DNA of 64,000 nt from a bacterium (GTDB lineage Bacteria; Spirochaetota; Leptospiria; Leptospirales; Leptonemataceae), in assembly GCA_024742665.1 (NCBI GenBank), contig JANSYA010000010.1, positions 62,001 to 126,000 on the forward strand, written 5' to 3'. The position numbers and the translations under genes are program-made. Shown here piece after piece: positions 1 through 10,138 of this stretch. Within the stretch, counting starts at the first letter, position 1; each line of letters opens with the position of its first letter. The notes beneath the pieces are model-generated. The model saw nothing but the letters and a program-made list of their open reading frames with translations. It had not been told where the DNA came from and searched no databases.

Positions 1-10
1 GGATTCCATT

Positions 11-2182
<2,172 letters not shown>

Positions 2183-2265
2183 GTGCAGGGAGACATAATT
2201 TTGCCGGGGATGGGGGTCAACCCCGATGTGAGCCCGGAAAGCCTGATAAGATTGAGAAGCCTGAG

Positions 2266-2283
2266 AAAATCTCCGGAGATTTT
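2266..2283 (-). terminator. palindromic terminator candidate after the phoD-like gene
   Basis: A perfect 18-base palindrome, arms AAAATCTCC and GGAGATTTT, overlaps the stop codon of the phosphatase gene. On the minus strand it ends in a run of four T, like a short Rho-independent terminator. It would separate the phosphatase transcript from the helicase. It could also be a protein-binding palindrome. Confidence 0.45.
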
Positions 2284-3376
2284 ATTTCGCGCTGGCGTCG
2301 GGCCCCGCTGTGAGCACGGTTACGAGCACCGGGCGGCCCCGCTCGTCGCGAATTTCCAGGTGCATGCGTCCGCTGGATTCGAATCGAGCCATGCCGAAAT
2401 TCAGGCCGGCGTGCAGGGCGCCCGTTCGGTGGCGGTTGGGTTCTCGCCAGTCGGGGGGCACGCTGTGAGTCATCCCGCTGGCGGTGATTTCCAGCAGGCG
2501 CAGTCCGCCGTCGGTCCTGGTGCTTGAGATTTCCGCCAGGTGCCGGTCGCCGGAAATCAGGACCAGGCCGGCCGGCCGGGTTTCATTCAGCAGAGCGAAC
2601 AGGCGCTGGCGGGCCGCGGGAAAGCGGGCCCAGGCTTCGTAGGAGTGATCTTCGGGAATGACCTGAATGCTCGATACCAGCCAGTGGAAGCGCGCGGGAC
2701 TGTTCTTCAGACGATCCCGGAGCCAGAGCCATTGCGCAGCGCCCAGCACGTCGGCTTTGGGCCCCGGCGCTTCGCGATGAAAGCGCGTGTCGAGCAGGAT
2801 GATTCGTAGTTTACCGGCCGGCGTAGGGAAGTCGTGGACGGCGAATGCGCCGGATCGCGTGCGGCGCGGGTGATCCGGCGCCACGTCGAGAAAATCGAGC
2901 AGGGCGTCCCGGGCGGCTTCGCGCAGCGGGAATTCGCGACCGCCGTTGTTTTTGCCGTAGTCGTGATCGTCGTAGATTCCGATCACGCGTGTGTTCGTGC
3001 GCAGGGCGGCGTAGGCCGGGATTCGTTTTTGCACGGCGTAGTGGGCGCGAAGATCCTGGACTGTCGCGACCCGCGGCAGGGGAAATCGCCAGCGGCGGCC
3101 GCTTCGGACCGGCGGAATCGTTGCGACGTCGGCATAGACGATATCTCCGGTCCACAGGAATACATCCGGTTTGAGTGCGGCGATGCGCGGCCACAGCGGC
3201 TGTTCGGCGAAGGCGTCGTTGCACGAACCGAAAGCGATGCGCTGAATGGCCGCGGCGGGGCGCGCATGACTCGCAGGATCCGATCGGAGCTTCAGGCCCG
3301 GATCGCAGGCGCTCAGACAGATCGCGCCGGCGAGCCAGAGGATCCAGGCGGCTGTGGGTTTGCCGGAGCGTTGCAT
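2282..3376 (-). CDS. PhoD-like metallophosphatase lipoprotein
   Basis: This is a metal-dependent phosphatase or phosphodiesterase of the alkaline phosphatase D family, predicted to be lipid-anchored outside the cytoplasm. The N-terminus has a hydrophobic stretch ending in the lipobox LSAC (Cys near residue 24). Metal-site motifs of the calcineurin-like fold are present in order: IAFGSCND, WTGDIVYAD, IYDDHDYGKNNGG and, near the C-terminus, SGDRHLAEIS. Length is 364 residues. Family members cleave phosphomonoesters or phosphodiesters, including lipid or teichoic headgroups; the substrate here is unknown. It is transcribed toward the helicase gene. Confidence 0.88.
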   Translation of the reverse strand: MQRSGKPTAAWILWLAGAICLSACDPGLKLRSDPASHARPAAAIQRIAFGSCNDAFAEQPLWPRIAALKPDVFLWTGDIVYADVATIPPVRSGRRWRFPLPRVATVQDLRAHYAVQKRIPAYAALRTNTRVIGIYDDHDYGKNNGGREFPLREAARDALLDFLDVAPDHPRRTRSGAFAVHDFPTPAGKLRIILLDTRFHREAPGPKADVLGAAQWLWLRDRLKNSPARFHWLVSSIQVIPEDHSYEAWARFPAARQRLFALLNETRPAGLVLISGDRHLAEISSTRTDGGLRLLEITASGMTHSVPPDWREPNRHRTGALHAGLNFGMARFESSGRMHLEIRDERGRPVLVTVLTAGPDASAK

Positions 3377-3527
3377 GCTACTGATTGGCAGGAGTATGAA
3401 ACTTGTGAAAGCGAAAAAAAGTCTGCCGAATGCGAAGTGCGGCGTAAGAATGTTTCGATCGCGCGGGAGCGCTAAATATATCTCGCTTGCGTTCTAATAC
3501 GGGCCGCTGGTAAGGGTGGTGAACGGA

Positions 3528-4619
3528 ATGTCGCAGAACCATCGACAGACGAACGATCCCGCGCAGCTCAGGAAAGTTATAGAACAGGTGTTTGTCTCGT
3601 CATCCATCGTTCGCCTGCGCGATCGTACCGGCGAAACCGACGCGAGCATTCTGCGTTACCAGCAGCCGATCCTCGAAATTCGCTCTCCCGCCGGCGACGG
3701 GGAGGCGCGGGTTCGATTGCTGAGTCTGGAACACGGCGAACACTTACTGCTGCTCGAATGCGGCGTGCTCAAACGCAACGGGGATTCGGAATATCTAAAA
3801 CCCGTGCGTTTGCATATTCGCCCGAAGCAGCGCAGCGAAACCAGAACGAAGATCGGCCACGGCGCTTCCCGCGACCCCTATATCACCGGCTGCATTCCCG
3901 TGGCGAGTATTCCGACCCAGCTGGCTTCTCTGGACGCGCGCCGCGATTCGATCATTCGAGTCTACAGCATGGCCCTGCGAGAAAAATATCCGGACGGCGC
4001 GGAAGTCAAAGTGCTGCTGCGCCGCTCCAATCGCCTGGACCATCGCATGCGTCCCATGCTCGCGCTACAGAAACCGATTTTCGCGCCGGATCGCTTCGAA
4101 GAGTCCCACTGGATTCGTGAGGGCATGGAAGATTTTATTCCGTTCAGCGAGTATCGTAAAATTCGGACCTACCAGGATATTCCCCGCGCATATGTCTCCG
4201 AGGCCGCCGAACCCCTGTGGTTTCGGCGGCAATATTTGTACGGCTATCTGCAGGTAATCAGCAAGGAAATGATGGACCGGGAAATGTACGATGGCATAAA
4301 TAACCTGGCCCGCAAACTGGAGCTGGACCTCGAAGGCTACGAATGTTTACCGCGCAACAAAACCCGCTGCGAAGTGGAAGACCTGAGTCCGTCCGGCGTC
4401 GGCTTCCTGGTTCCCCGCAACAGTCCCCACGTGAAGGCCTTTATGCCGGGCGAGGCGATCTTCTTTTCGCTGTGTCTGCCGGATCAGGAGCCTTTAGAAC
4501 TGGGCGGCGTCATCCAGAATGTGCGCAATCAGGAGAACGGCTTCCGTTTCGGGGTCGAGATCACGCGCATGACTCCCGAAGAATCGAAGACCATCGAAGC
4601 CTATCTGGCCGCCGACTGA
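3528..4619 (+). CDS. PilZ-domain c-di-GMP effector, DUF1577-like
   Basis: This is a likely c-di-GMP receptor. The C-terminal third is a PilZ domain with both canonical binding elements: RNKTR (RxxxR, Arg276 and Arg280) followed by DLSPSG (DxSxxG, from Asp285). The N-terminal 260 residues are a second domain I do not recognise by motif. The overall plan matches the Leptospira-enriched family DUF1577, which is my recollection of the family rather than a search result. Two in-frame GTG codons at 3516 and 3519 lie inside the AAGGGTGGTG ribosome-binding region, so ATG 3528 is preferred. The next gene follows after 45 bases. Confidence 0.85.
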   Translation: MSQNHRQTNDPAQLRKVIEQVFVSSSIVRLRDRTGETDASILRYQQPILEIRSPAGDGEARVRLLSLEHGEHLLLLECGVLKRNGDSEYLKPVRLHIRPKQRSETRTKIGHGASRDPYITGCIPVASIPTQLASLDARRDSIIRVYSMALREKYPDGAEVKVLLRRSNRLDHRMRPMLALQKPIFAPDRFEESHWIREGMEDFIPFSEYRKIRTYQDIPRAYVSEAAEPLWFRRQYLYGYLQVISKEMMDREMYDGINNLARKLELDLEGYECLPRNKTRCEVEDLSPSGVGFLVPRNSPHVKAFMPGEAIFFSLCLPDQEPLELGGVIQNVRNQENGFRFGVEITRMTPEESKTIEAYLAAD

Positions 4620-4664
4620 TCCGCCACGGTCGCGATTCGGAGGCGGGGTCGGGGAGGTCCGCCG

Positions 4665-5135
4665 GTGAAAATTGAGCGCCTGGGCCAGGCTGAATACGAA
4701 GGCATCCTGCACGATCTGGCGGATTACTGGGGCGACGATCGCACCCGGGAATTGCATCACCCGATGTTCGTGCACGAGTTTCGCGACACCGCCTTCATGA
4801 TTCAAATGGGGGGGCTTACGGCGGCCTATCTGCTGGGCTTCGTCGCCCGGGACAGCCGCTACGGCTATGTGCATCTGGCGGCGGTGCGGGGCTCGCATCG
4901 CCAGCGGGGCATGGCGCGCGCGCTGTACGAACACTTTTTCGAATACTGTCGTGCGCGGGATGTGCGGCTGGTGAAAGCGATCACGAGTCCCAGGAATCGT
5001 TTCTCGATCCTGTTTCACAAACGCATGGGCTTTCGTCTGTTCGGCGAAACCATCGAGCACGGCGTGCCCGTAATCAAAAACTACTCGGGGCGCGGCGCCG
5101 ATCGAGTCGTGATGTATCGTCGTCTGAGCGATTAG
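4665..5135 (+). CDS. GNAT-family N-acetyltransferase
   Basis: This is a single-domain acetyltransferase of the Gcn5-related family, which moves an acetyl group from acetyl-CoA to an amine. The acetyl-CoA loop is seen as RQRGMARALYEHF (motif A), followed by a MGFRLFG segment typical of the last strands. Length is 156 residues, normal for the fold. The start is GTG at 4665, supported by GGGGAGG seven bases upstream. It sits 45 bases after the PilZ gene on the same strand, so the two may be co-transcribed. The substrate cannot be told from sequence. Confidence 0.85.
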   Translation: MKIERLGQAEYEGILHDLADYWGDDRTRELHHPMFVHEFRDTAFMIQMGGLTAAYLLGFVARDSRYGYVHLAAVRGSHRQRGMARALYEHFFEYCRARDVRLVKAITSPRNRFSILFHKRMGFRLFGETIEHGVPVIKNYSGRGADRVVMYRRLSD

Positions 5136-5199
5136 CCCTCATCGCCGCGGCGGATTGAGTTTTGATGCGAAGCAAGCGTTGGGCCGATGCGCCGCTGAT

Positions 5200-6444
5200 T
5201 TATTCGGCGACCAGCATGCCGGCGGCGACGGTCGAGTTCGTGCCTTCGTCGATCAAAATAAACGAGCCCGTGCGGCGGTTGCGGCGATAGTCGTCGAAAA
5301 AAATCGGATCGGCGGTTTTGATCGTAACTTCCCCCAGATCGTTGAGAGCCAGCTGATCGGCGTCCCGGGTTTCCAGAGTTTCAATGTCGATCTTATTGTG
5401 GATGCTCTGAATCAGAGCCTTCGTGCGATGGATGGTATGCTGCAGAATATATTTGCCGCGAGGCGCAAGGGCGTCCTCGGTCATCCAGCACAGCTTCGCG
5501 CGAAATTCCTTCAGCTGCTGCGGCGGATTCGAGACCGGCGCGAGCATGCTCCCGCGACTCACGTCGACTTCATCGTCTAAACGAATCGTAACCGCCATCG
5601 GCGCGAAGGCCGACTCCAGTTCGCCGTCGAAAGTATCGATGCTCTTGATCGCCGTTTTTACTCCCGACGGAAAGACCTGGACTTCGTCGCCTTTGCGAAA
5701 GACGCCCGAAGCGATGCGGCCGGCGAAGCCGCGATAGTCGGGATGTTCGGCGCTCTGGGGCCGCACGACGTACTGCACGGGAAAGCGCGCGTCTTCTAAA
5801 TTTTCTTCGTGACCCAGTTCGATGGTTTCGAGTAACTCCAGCACGGTCGGGCCCGAGTAAAAGTCCATATTTTTTGAGCGGTGTACGATATTGTCGCCGT
5901 CGAGAGCGCTGATCGGAATACAATGCGCGTCGCGGAATCCAAGCTGTCCGGCGAGTTCGGTGAATTCTTTTTGAATTCGCTCGAAAACTTCGCTCGAATA
6001 ATCGACTAAGTCCATCTTGTTGATGCACAGCACGACGTGGGGAATTCCCAACAGCGATGTGATATAGCTGTGGCGGCGGGTCTGTTCGATGATGCCCTTG
6101 CGCGCGTCGACCAAAAGCATCGCGAGATTCGCGGTAGATGCGCCCGTGACCATGTTCCGGGTGTACTGCGTATGGCCGGGAGTGTCCGCGATAATGAATT
6201 TGCGTTTGTCGGTATCGAAGTACTTGTAAGCGACGTCGATGGTAATGCCCTGTTCGCGTTCGGATTTCAGGCCGTCGGTCAGGAGCGCCAGATTCACGCG
6301 TTCATCGCCGTTGCGTTCGCTGGTTTTTTGAATGGCTTCGAGCAGGTCGACCTGCACGGCTTCGCTATCGTAGAGCAGGCGGCCGATGAGGGTGCTCTTG
6401 CCGTCGTCGACGCTGCCGCAGGTTAAGATACGCAGTAGTTCCAT
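5200..6444 (-). CDS. cysN: sulfate adenylyltransferase GTPase subunit CysN
   Basis: This is the large, GTP-hydrolysing subunit of ATP sulfurylase, which with CysD makes adenosine 5'-phosphosulfate from sulfate and ATP. Translation-factor GTPase motifs are clear: GSVDDGKST (residues 10-18), DTPGHTQYTRNM and NKMDLV. The length of 414 residues matches stand-alone CysN without a fused CysC kinase. The chosen start, ATG 6444, has AGGA upstream and begins directly at the GTPase core. An in-frame ATG at 6489 would add 15 residues translated from the hairpin repeat region and is less likely. It is the second gene of cysD-cysN. Confidence 0.93.
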   Translation of the reverse strand: MELLRILTCGSVDDGKSTLIGRLLYDSEAVQVDLLEAIQKTSERNGDERVNLALLTDGLKSEREQGITIDVAYKYFDTDKRKFIIADTPGHTQYTRNMVTGASTANLAMLLVDARKGIIEQTRRHSYITSLLGIPHVVLCINKMDLVDYSSEVFERIQKEFTELAGQLGFRDAHCIPISALDGDNIVHRSKNMDFYSGPTVLELLETIELGHEENLEDARFPVQYVVRPQSAEHPDYRGFAGRIASGVFRKGDEVQVFPSGVKTAIKSIDTFDGELESAFAPMAVTIRLDDEVDVSRGSMLAPVSNPPQQLKEFRAKLCWMTEDALAPRGKYILQHTIHRTKALIQSIHNKIDIETLETRDADQLALNDLGEVTIKTADPIFFDDYRRNRRTGSFILIDEGTNSTVAAGMLVAE

Positions 6445-6469
6445 TTGTTTCGTAGTTCCTGAAAAGATC

Positions 6470-6485
6470 GAATCGCTGGCGATTC
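6470..6485. repeat. fourth hairpin of the cysD-cysN spacer
   Basis: A perfect inverted repeat, GAATCGC and GCGATTC around a two-base centre, lies directly next to the three tandem repeat units at 6486-6569. It lacks the coding tail of the units but has the same short-stem design. In the cysD-cysN transcript it would be the last of four consecutive hairpins before the cysN ribosome-binding site. Confidence 0.6.
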
Positions 6486-6569
6486 TCAAAAATATCCGGA
6501 CCGCTTGCGGTCTCTAAAAATATCCGGATCGCTTGCGATCACCTAAAAATATCCGGATCGTTTCCGATC
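6486..6569 (-). repeat. triplicated 3' end of cysD (27-base units)
   Basis: Three 27-base units lie at 6486-6512, 6514-6540 and 6543-6569. Read on the minus strand, each encodes DRKRSGYF and a stop codon. The unit at 6543-6569 is the real cysD terminus; the other two lie in the cysD-cysN spacer in shifted frames. All differences between units are synonymous, including TAG to TGA. Each unit begins with a hairpin: GATCGC/GCGATC, GACCGC/GCGGTC (a compensated base pair) or GATCG-GAAA-CGATC (a GNRA-type loop). It could stabilise or attenuate the cysDN messenger; that is inference. Confidence 0.85.
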
Positions 6570-7463
6570 CTCCATGGCCGACTCGCTGCGCTTGTCGTCC
6601 AGGCGCGCGCCGCGTTCGGTGATGCCGCTGTTTAAGATTTCGTCGATGATGTCGCCGATGTTCTCCGCGTGGCTCTCGACGGCCGCCGTGCAGCTCATGT
6701 CGCCGACTGTGCGAAAGCGCACGTCGGTCTCAGCCGGTTTGTCGCGCTCGTCCATATAGATAAAATCGGATACGGGAAAGATCTGGCCTTCGCGTTCGAT
6801 CACTTCGCGTTTGTGCGAAAAGTACAGCGAAGGCACGGCGATCTTTTCGCGTTCGATGTAGCGCCATACGTCCAGCTCGGTCCAGTTCGACAGCGGGAAG
6901 ATGCGCACGTTTTCGCCTTTGTGGATCTTACCGTTAAAAATATTCCAGAGCTCCGGGCGCTGCAGCTTGGGATCCCACTGGCCGAATTCGTCGCGCACTG
7001 AAAAGAAGCGTTCTTTCGCGCGCGCCTTTTCTTCGTCGCGGCGCGCGCCGCCCATGCAGGCGTCGAACTGGTTGGCTTCGATGGCTTCTAAGAGCGTCGT
7101 GGTCTGCAGGGCGTTGCGGCTGGCGAAGCGGCCGGTCTCTTCTTTGACCGCGCCGCTGTCGATGCTGTCCTGGACGTAGTGCACGATCAGCCGCGCGCCG
7201 ACCTCTTTGACCAGATTGTCGCGGAATTCCAGGGCCTCGGGAAAATTGTGCCCGGTATCGATATGCACGAGCGGGAAGGGCATCGGCGCTGGCCAGAAGG
7301 CTTTGCGGGCCAGGTGAACCATCGTAATCGAATCTTTGCCCCCGGAAAAGAGCAGGGCCGGACGCTCGAACTGGGCGGCGGCCTCCCGGATAATGTATAT
7401 GCCCTCGGCTTCGAGCAGGTCCAGGTGGCTGAGGGTATGCGTGGCGGCGGGTGAATTCGACAT
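6543..7463 (-). CDS. cysD: sulfate adenylyltransferase small subunit CysD
   Basis: This is the catalytic PP-loop subunit of ATP sulfurylase; with CysN it activates sulfate to APS in the cytoplasm. The PP-loop signature SGGKDS is at residues 40-45. Family segments HIDTGHNFPEALEFRD and GGARRDEEKARAKER are present, and the protein ends in the characteristic RKRSGYF. Length is 306 residues, normal for CysD. It is the promoter-proximal gene, with cysN downstream across a 98-base spacer filled with copies of its own 3' end. The 5' leader at 7464-7557 has a strong GC hairpin and is shared with the divergent DUF2061-cysH unit. Confidence 0.96.
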   Translation of the reverse strand: MSNSPAATHTLSHLDLLEAEGIYIIREAAAQFERPALLFSGGKDSITMVHLARKAFWPAPMPFPLVHIDTGHNFPEALEFRDNLVKEVGARLIVHYVQDSIDSGAVKEETGRFASRNALQTTTLLEAIEANQFDACMGGARRDEEKARAKERFFSVRDEFGQWDPKLQRPELWNIFNGKIHKGENVRIFPLSNWTELDVWRYIEREKIAVPSLYFSHKREVIEREGQIFPVSDFIYMDERDKPAETDVRFRTVGDMSCTAAVESHAENIGDIIDEILNSGITERGARLDDKRSESAMEDRKRSGYF

Positions 7464-7626
7464 CTTGGGTACCTTGACTGAATCACCAGGCTCCCGACAG
7501 GGGGGAGCCCGGTCAATTGAATTTCTTAGTATTCCGATAGACTAAGTAGGAATTGATTTGATTCCCGGCGCCGGGTGCCGGAATATGGAAAAATCCCGGC
7601 CGAATCGGGATAGTGTCGACCAATTT
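7464..7626. promoter_or_regulatory. divergent regulatory region of the sulfate genes
   Basis: This 163-base gap separates cysD (minus) from DUF2061-cysH (plus). Toward cysD there is a stem GGCTCCC/GGGAGCC (about 7490-7509), nested inside TTGAC/GTCAA arms. In the centre two overlapping dyads occur: CTTAGT (7525-7530) with ACTAAG (7541-7546), and ATTCC (7531-7535) with GGAAT (7549-7553); these look like operator half-sites. Toward cysH there is a stem ATCCCG/CGGGAT near 7592-7610. I could not fit a known riboswitch class. Shared control of both sulfate units is inference. Confidence 0.45.
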
Positions 7627-8091
7627 ATGAACGCCACCGACCCCACTTCTGAATCCGCCGCCCGGGACCGAGAAGCCGAAGCCGAGGCCTTTATCGCCGC
7701 CCGGCGAGCGCCGAGCATGCCGCCGGCCGGATCGGGAGCATCCGCTCAGAGCGGCAGCGGGCCGAGCGAAACCGCCGGAGATACCTCTGGATTTCGGACG
7801 GCGGACAGCGAACACGAATCGGCCGCGCAGGCTCTGCGGGCTCCCGGCGTAGAAATCGAAGAGCAACACTATCGCAGCGTGCTCAAGGCGGTTTCCTGGC
7901 GGGTGACCGGCACGCTCGATACGATGCTGATTTCGTACCTGGTGACCGGCAATCTGGCGGCGGCGGCTTCGATCGGCTTTCTGGAAGTATTCACGAAGAT
8001 GGGATTGTACTACGGCCACGAACGGATCTGGAGTAGGCTTAAATTCGGCCGGAAAGTCAAAGAGATCCCGCCGCCCGACTATCAAATTTAG
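7627..8091 (+). CDS. DUF2061 small membrane protein
   Basis: The C-terminal 75 residues match the DUF2061 membrane family: SVLKAVSWRVTGTLDTM, two hydrophobic segments, then KMGLYYGHERIW. DUF2061 proteins are often encoded beside sulfate-assimilation genes, as here, but their role is not established. The first 75 residues are Ser/Gly/Glu-rich and look disordered. ATG 7627 was chosen; upstream in-frame codons from 7558 lie in the hairpin-rich leader. It is followed by cysH after 71 bases and was probably transcribed with it. Confidence 0.8.
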   Translation: MNATDPTSESAARDREAEAEAFIAARRAPSMPPAGSGASAQSGSGPSETAGDTSGFRTADSEHESAAQALRAPGVEIEEQHYRSVLKAVSWRVTGTLDTMLISYLVTGNLAAAASIGFLEVFTKMGLYYGHERIWSRLKFGRKVKEIPPPDYQI

Positions 8092-8162
8092 CGTCTGCGT
8101 CTGCGTCCGGCGGCGTGCATTGTCCGGACCAGCAGAGACCAGCAACCACAGGAAATTCAAAC

Positions 8163-8903
8163 ATGACTACAGGCACTCATACCGCCGACAAAATCGCGAA
8201 GATCAATCAGGAGCTCGAAGGCCAGTCGCCCCAGGCGATTCTGGAGTGGGCCCTGAAAAGCTTCGGCGATAAGATCTCCCTGGCCTGCAGCCTGGGCGCT
8301 GAAGACGTGGCCCTGCTGGACATGATGGCGAAGATTCAGCCGGGCGCTCGCGCTTTCGTGCTCGATACCGGCCGCCTGCACGAAGAGACCTACGAAACGC
8401 TGATGATGTGCCGCAGCCGTTTCGATCTGAAAATCGAAACGTTTTTTCCTCAGGCTCCAGCCGTGCAAAATTTGCTGAACGCGAAAGGACCGTTTTCGTT
8501 TTACGATTCGATCGACAATCGTAAAGAGTGCTGCCACGCGCGCAAGGTCGAACCCCTCGGCCGCGCCTTAAACGGACTCGACGCCTGGATTACCGGCATG
8601 CGTCGCGCCCAGAGCGTCACCCGGGCCGACACGCCGATCGTCGAGATCGACGCGGCCCACGGCGATATCATAAAAGTGAATCCCCTGGCCGCCTGGAGCG
8701 AAGGCGAATTAGACGCCTACAATCGCGAGCACAAAGTGCCGTTGAATCCGCTGCACGCGAAGGGCTTTCCGAGCATCGGCTGCGCGCCCTGCACCCGGGC
8801 GATCCAGGCCGGCGAAGACGTGCGCGCCGGTCGCTGGTGGTGGGAGTCGCCGGACAACAAAGAGTGCGGCCTGCACCAGGCCGGCGCAAAGCCAGGCACC
8901 TGA
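8163..8903 (+). CDS. cysH: assimilatory APS/PAPS reductase CysH
   Basis: This enzyme reduces adenylylsulfate to sulfite with thioredoxin as electron donor. Seen: the modified P-loop region SLGAEDVALL, the CC pair in KECCHARK and the CxxC in GCAPCTRA, which together ligate a [4Fe-4S] cluster in the APS-specific subfamily, and the catalytic ECGLH near the C-terminus. These cysteines argue for direct APS use, consistent with the absence of an APS kinase gene here. Length is 246 residues from ATG 8163, which has AGGAAA upstream; a 16-residue longer start at 8115 has no such site. No sulfite reductase gene is in the window. Confidence 0.93.
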   Translation: MTTGTHTADKIAKINQELEGQSPQAILEWALKSFGDKISLACSLGAEDVALLDMMAKIQPGARAFVLDTGRLHEETYETLMMCRSRFDLKIETFFPQAPAVQNLLNAKGPFSFYDSIDNRKECCHARKVEPLGRALNGLDAWITGMRRAQSVTRADTPIVEIDAAHGDIIKVNPLAAWSEGELDAYNREHKVPLNPLHAKGFPSIGCAPCTRAIQAGEDVRAGRWWWESPDNKECGLHQAGAKPGT

Positions 8904-8969
8904 AATTCGGAGCGAGGGCCAGCGCGATCCTCAGGGAATCGGCGCCGCTAAACTTCGCCTGCGAAACAG

Positions 8970-10025
8970 TTAGACTTCTTTGATTTGAAAGCGCCCGGTA
9001 ATCGGGTCGAAGTATACGACGTGTTTGCCGCCGCCCGGCGTTCCGCCTGGATTTGGGTTTGGACTGCGGGGCGATGCTCCCGATTTCGGACCGGAGCCTT
9101 CGTCGGGCATGGGGTTGATGACTTTTTCACGCGGCGGCTGACCGAAGTCGCCCGGGCCGCGCGGTCCTGGCCCGGCCGAGGGGTCGCCCGGGTCGCCGGG
9201 CCGTCCCTGGCCGGCGGCACCGCGCAGCATCTGCTCCATCATGCGCAGAATCGCTTCTTCGCGAGATCCCCGTCCACCGCCCCGGGTGTCCGAACGGTAG
9301 CCGGCGTCCGGTCCGGCTGCTCCGCCGCCAAACGGACCCGGGCCACGCGAGCCGCCGCCGAAGATGCGGTCGAATCCGGAAGGCCCGGTCGGCCCGCGAC
9401 TCGCGCGGTGCATGCGGGCCTGAGTTTCGCCCGCGGACAGCGCGAAGCGCGTGTACAGATATCCGCCGATCAAACCACCCAGGTGGCCCAGGTGCGAGAT
9501 CGTGCCCATGCTGCCGGTATACTCTAACAGCAGCGAGCCCACGCCGATCAATAAGGCCGCCGTGCGGGCCCGCACCGGAAAGACGATAAACAGCAGCATC
9601 GAATTGGGACTCAGCACGGCGACCGCGCCCAGCAAGCCCAGCACCGCGCCCGATGCGCCGATCGTCGGGCGGGTCGACGCGGGATCGGCCATGAGCACCA
9701 GCAGCGCGCCGGCGAAACCCGAAATCATGTACAGCCATAGATAGCGACCGGAACCAATGCCGCGCTCCAGCATACTGCCGATGCTCCAGACGCCGAGCAT
9801 ATTCGCGGCGATGTGCAGCAGCGACGCGTGTAGAAACATGCTGGTCAGAGGCTGCCAGAAGGCGCCCTGCCAGAACGCCGCCGGCGTCAGGCCGAAGCTC
9901 TGAATCAGGCCGACGAAAGCCGCTTCACCGCCGAGCATGGGCGAGATCCAGTTGATGACGATGAACGCGCTGACGTTGATCGTCAACAGAACGCGCGTTA
10001 CAGGTGGCATGCGAGAGAAGGGCAT
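8970..10025 (-). CDS. rhomboid-family intramembrane serine protease
   Basis: This is an intramembrane protease with six or so transmembrane segments. Catalytic elements are visible: the oxyanion-side HIAANM, the nucleophile in GASGAVLG (Ser125 counted from ATG 10025) and the base in HLGHLGGLIGG (His181). After the last helix there is a tail of about 140 residues, rich in Gly, Pro and Arg, which ends in the ordered-looking VVYFDPITGRFQIKEV. Upstream in-frame starts reach 10088, but that segment is not hydrophobic and has no clear ribosome site. Its substrate is unknown. It is convergent with cysH. Confidence 0.88.
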   Translation of the reverse strand: MPFSRMPPVTRVLLTINVSAFIVINWISPMLGGEAAFVGLIQSFGLTPAAFWQGAFWQPLTSMFLHASLLHIAANMLGVWSIGSMLERGIGSGRYLWLYMISGFAGALLVLMADPASTRPTIGASGAVLGLLGAVAVLSPNSMLLFIVFPVRARTAALLIGVGSLLLEYTGSMGTISHLGHLGGLIGGYLYTRFALSAGETQARMHRASRGPTGPSGFDRIFGGGSRGPGPFGGGAAGPDAGYRSDTRGGGRGSREEAILRMMEQMLRGAAGQGRPGDPGDPSAGPGPRGPGDFGQPPREKVINPMPDEGSGPKSGASPRSPNPNPGGTPGGGKHVVYFDPITGRFQIKEV

Positions 10026-10138
10026 AGTAAATACCGGGCAAATACTGTGCCCCCCGTCAACATACCTGGTCGAGCTCCTGCTGACCACTGAAATGGAAGC
10101 GGGTGACAGAATGCTCCCGGTCTGCCAGATTGTCAGAA

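Noticed and set aside
7464..7557. SAM-type riboswitch upstream of cysD
   Set aside because: There is a stem-loop, but I could not match the core of a known SAM class; it is listed only as a structured leader.
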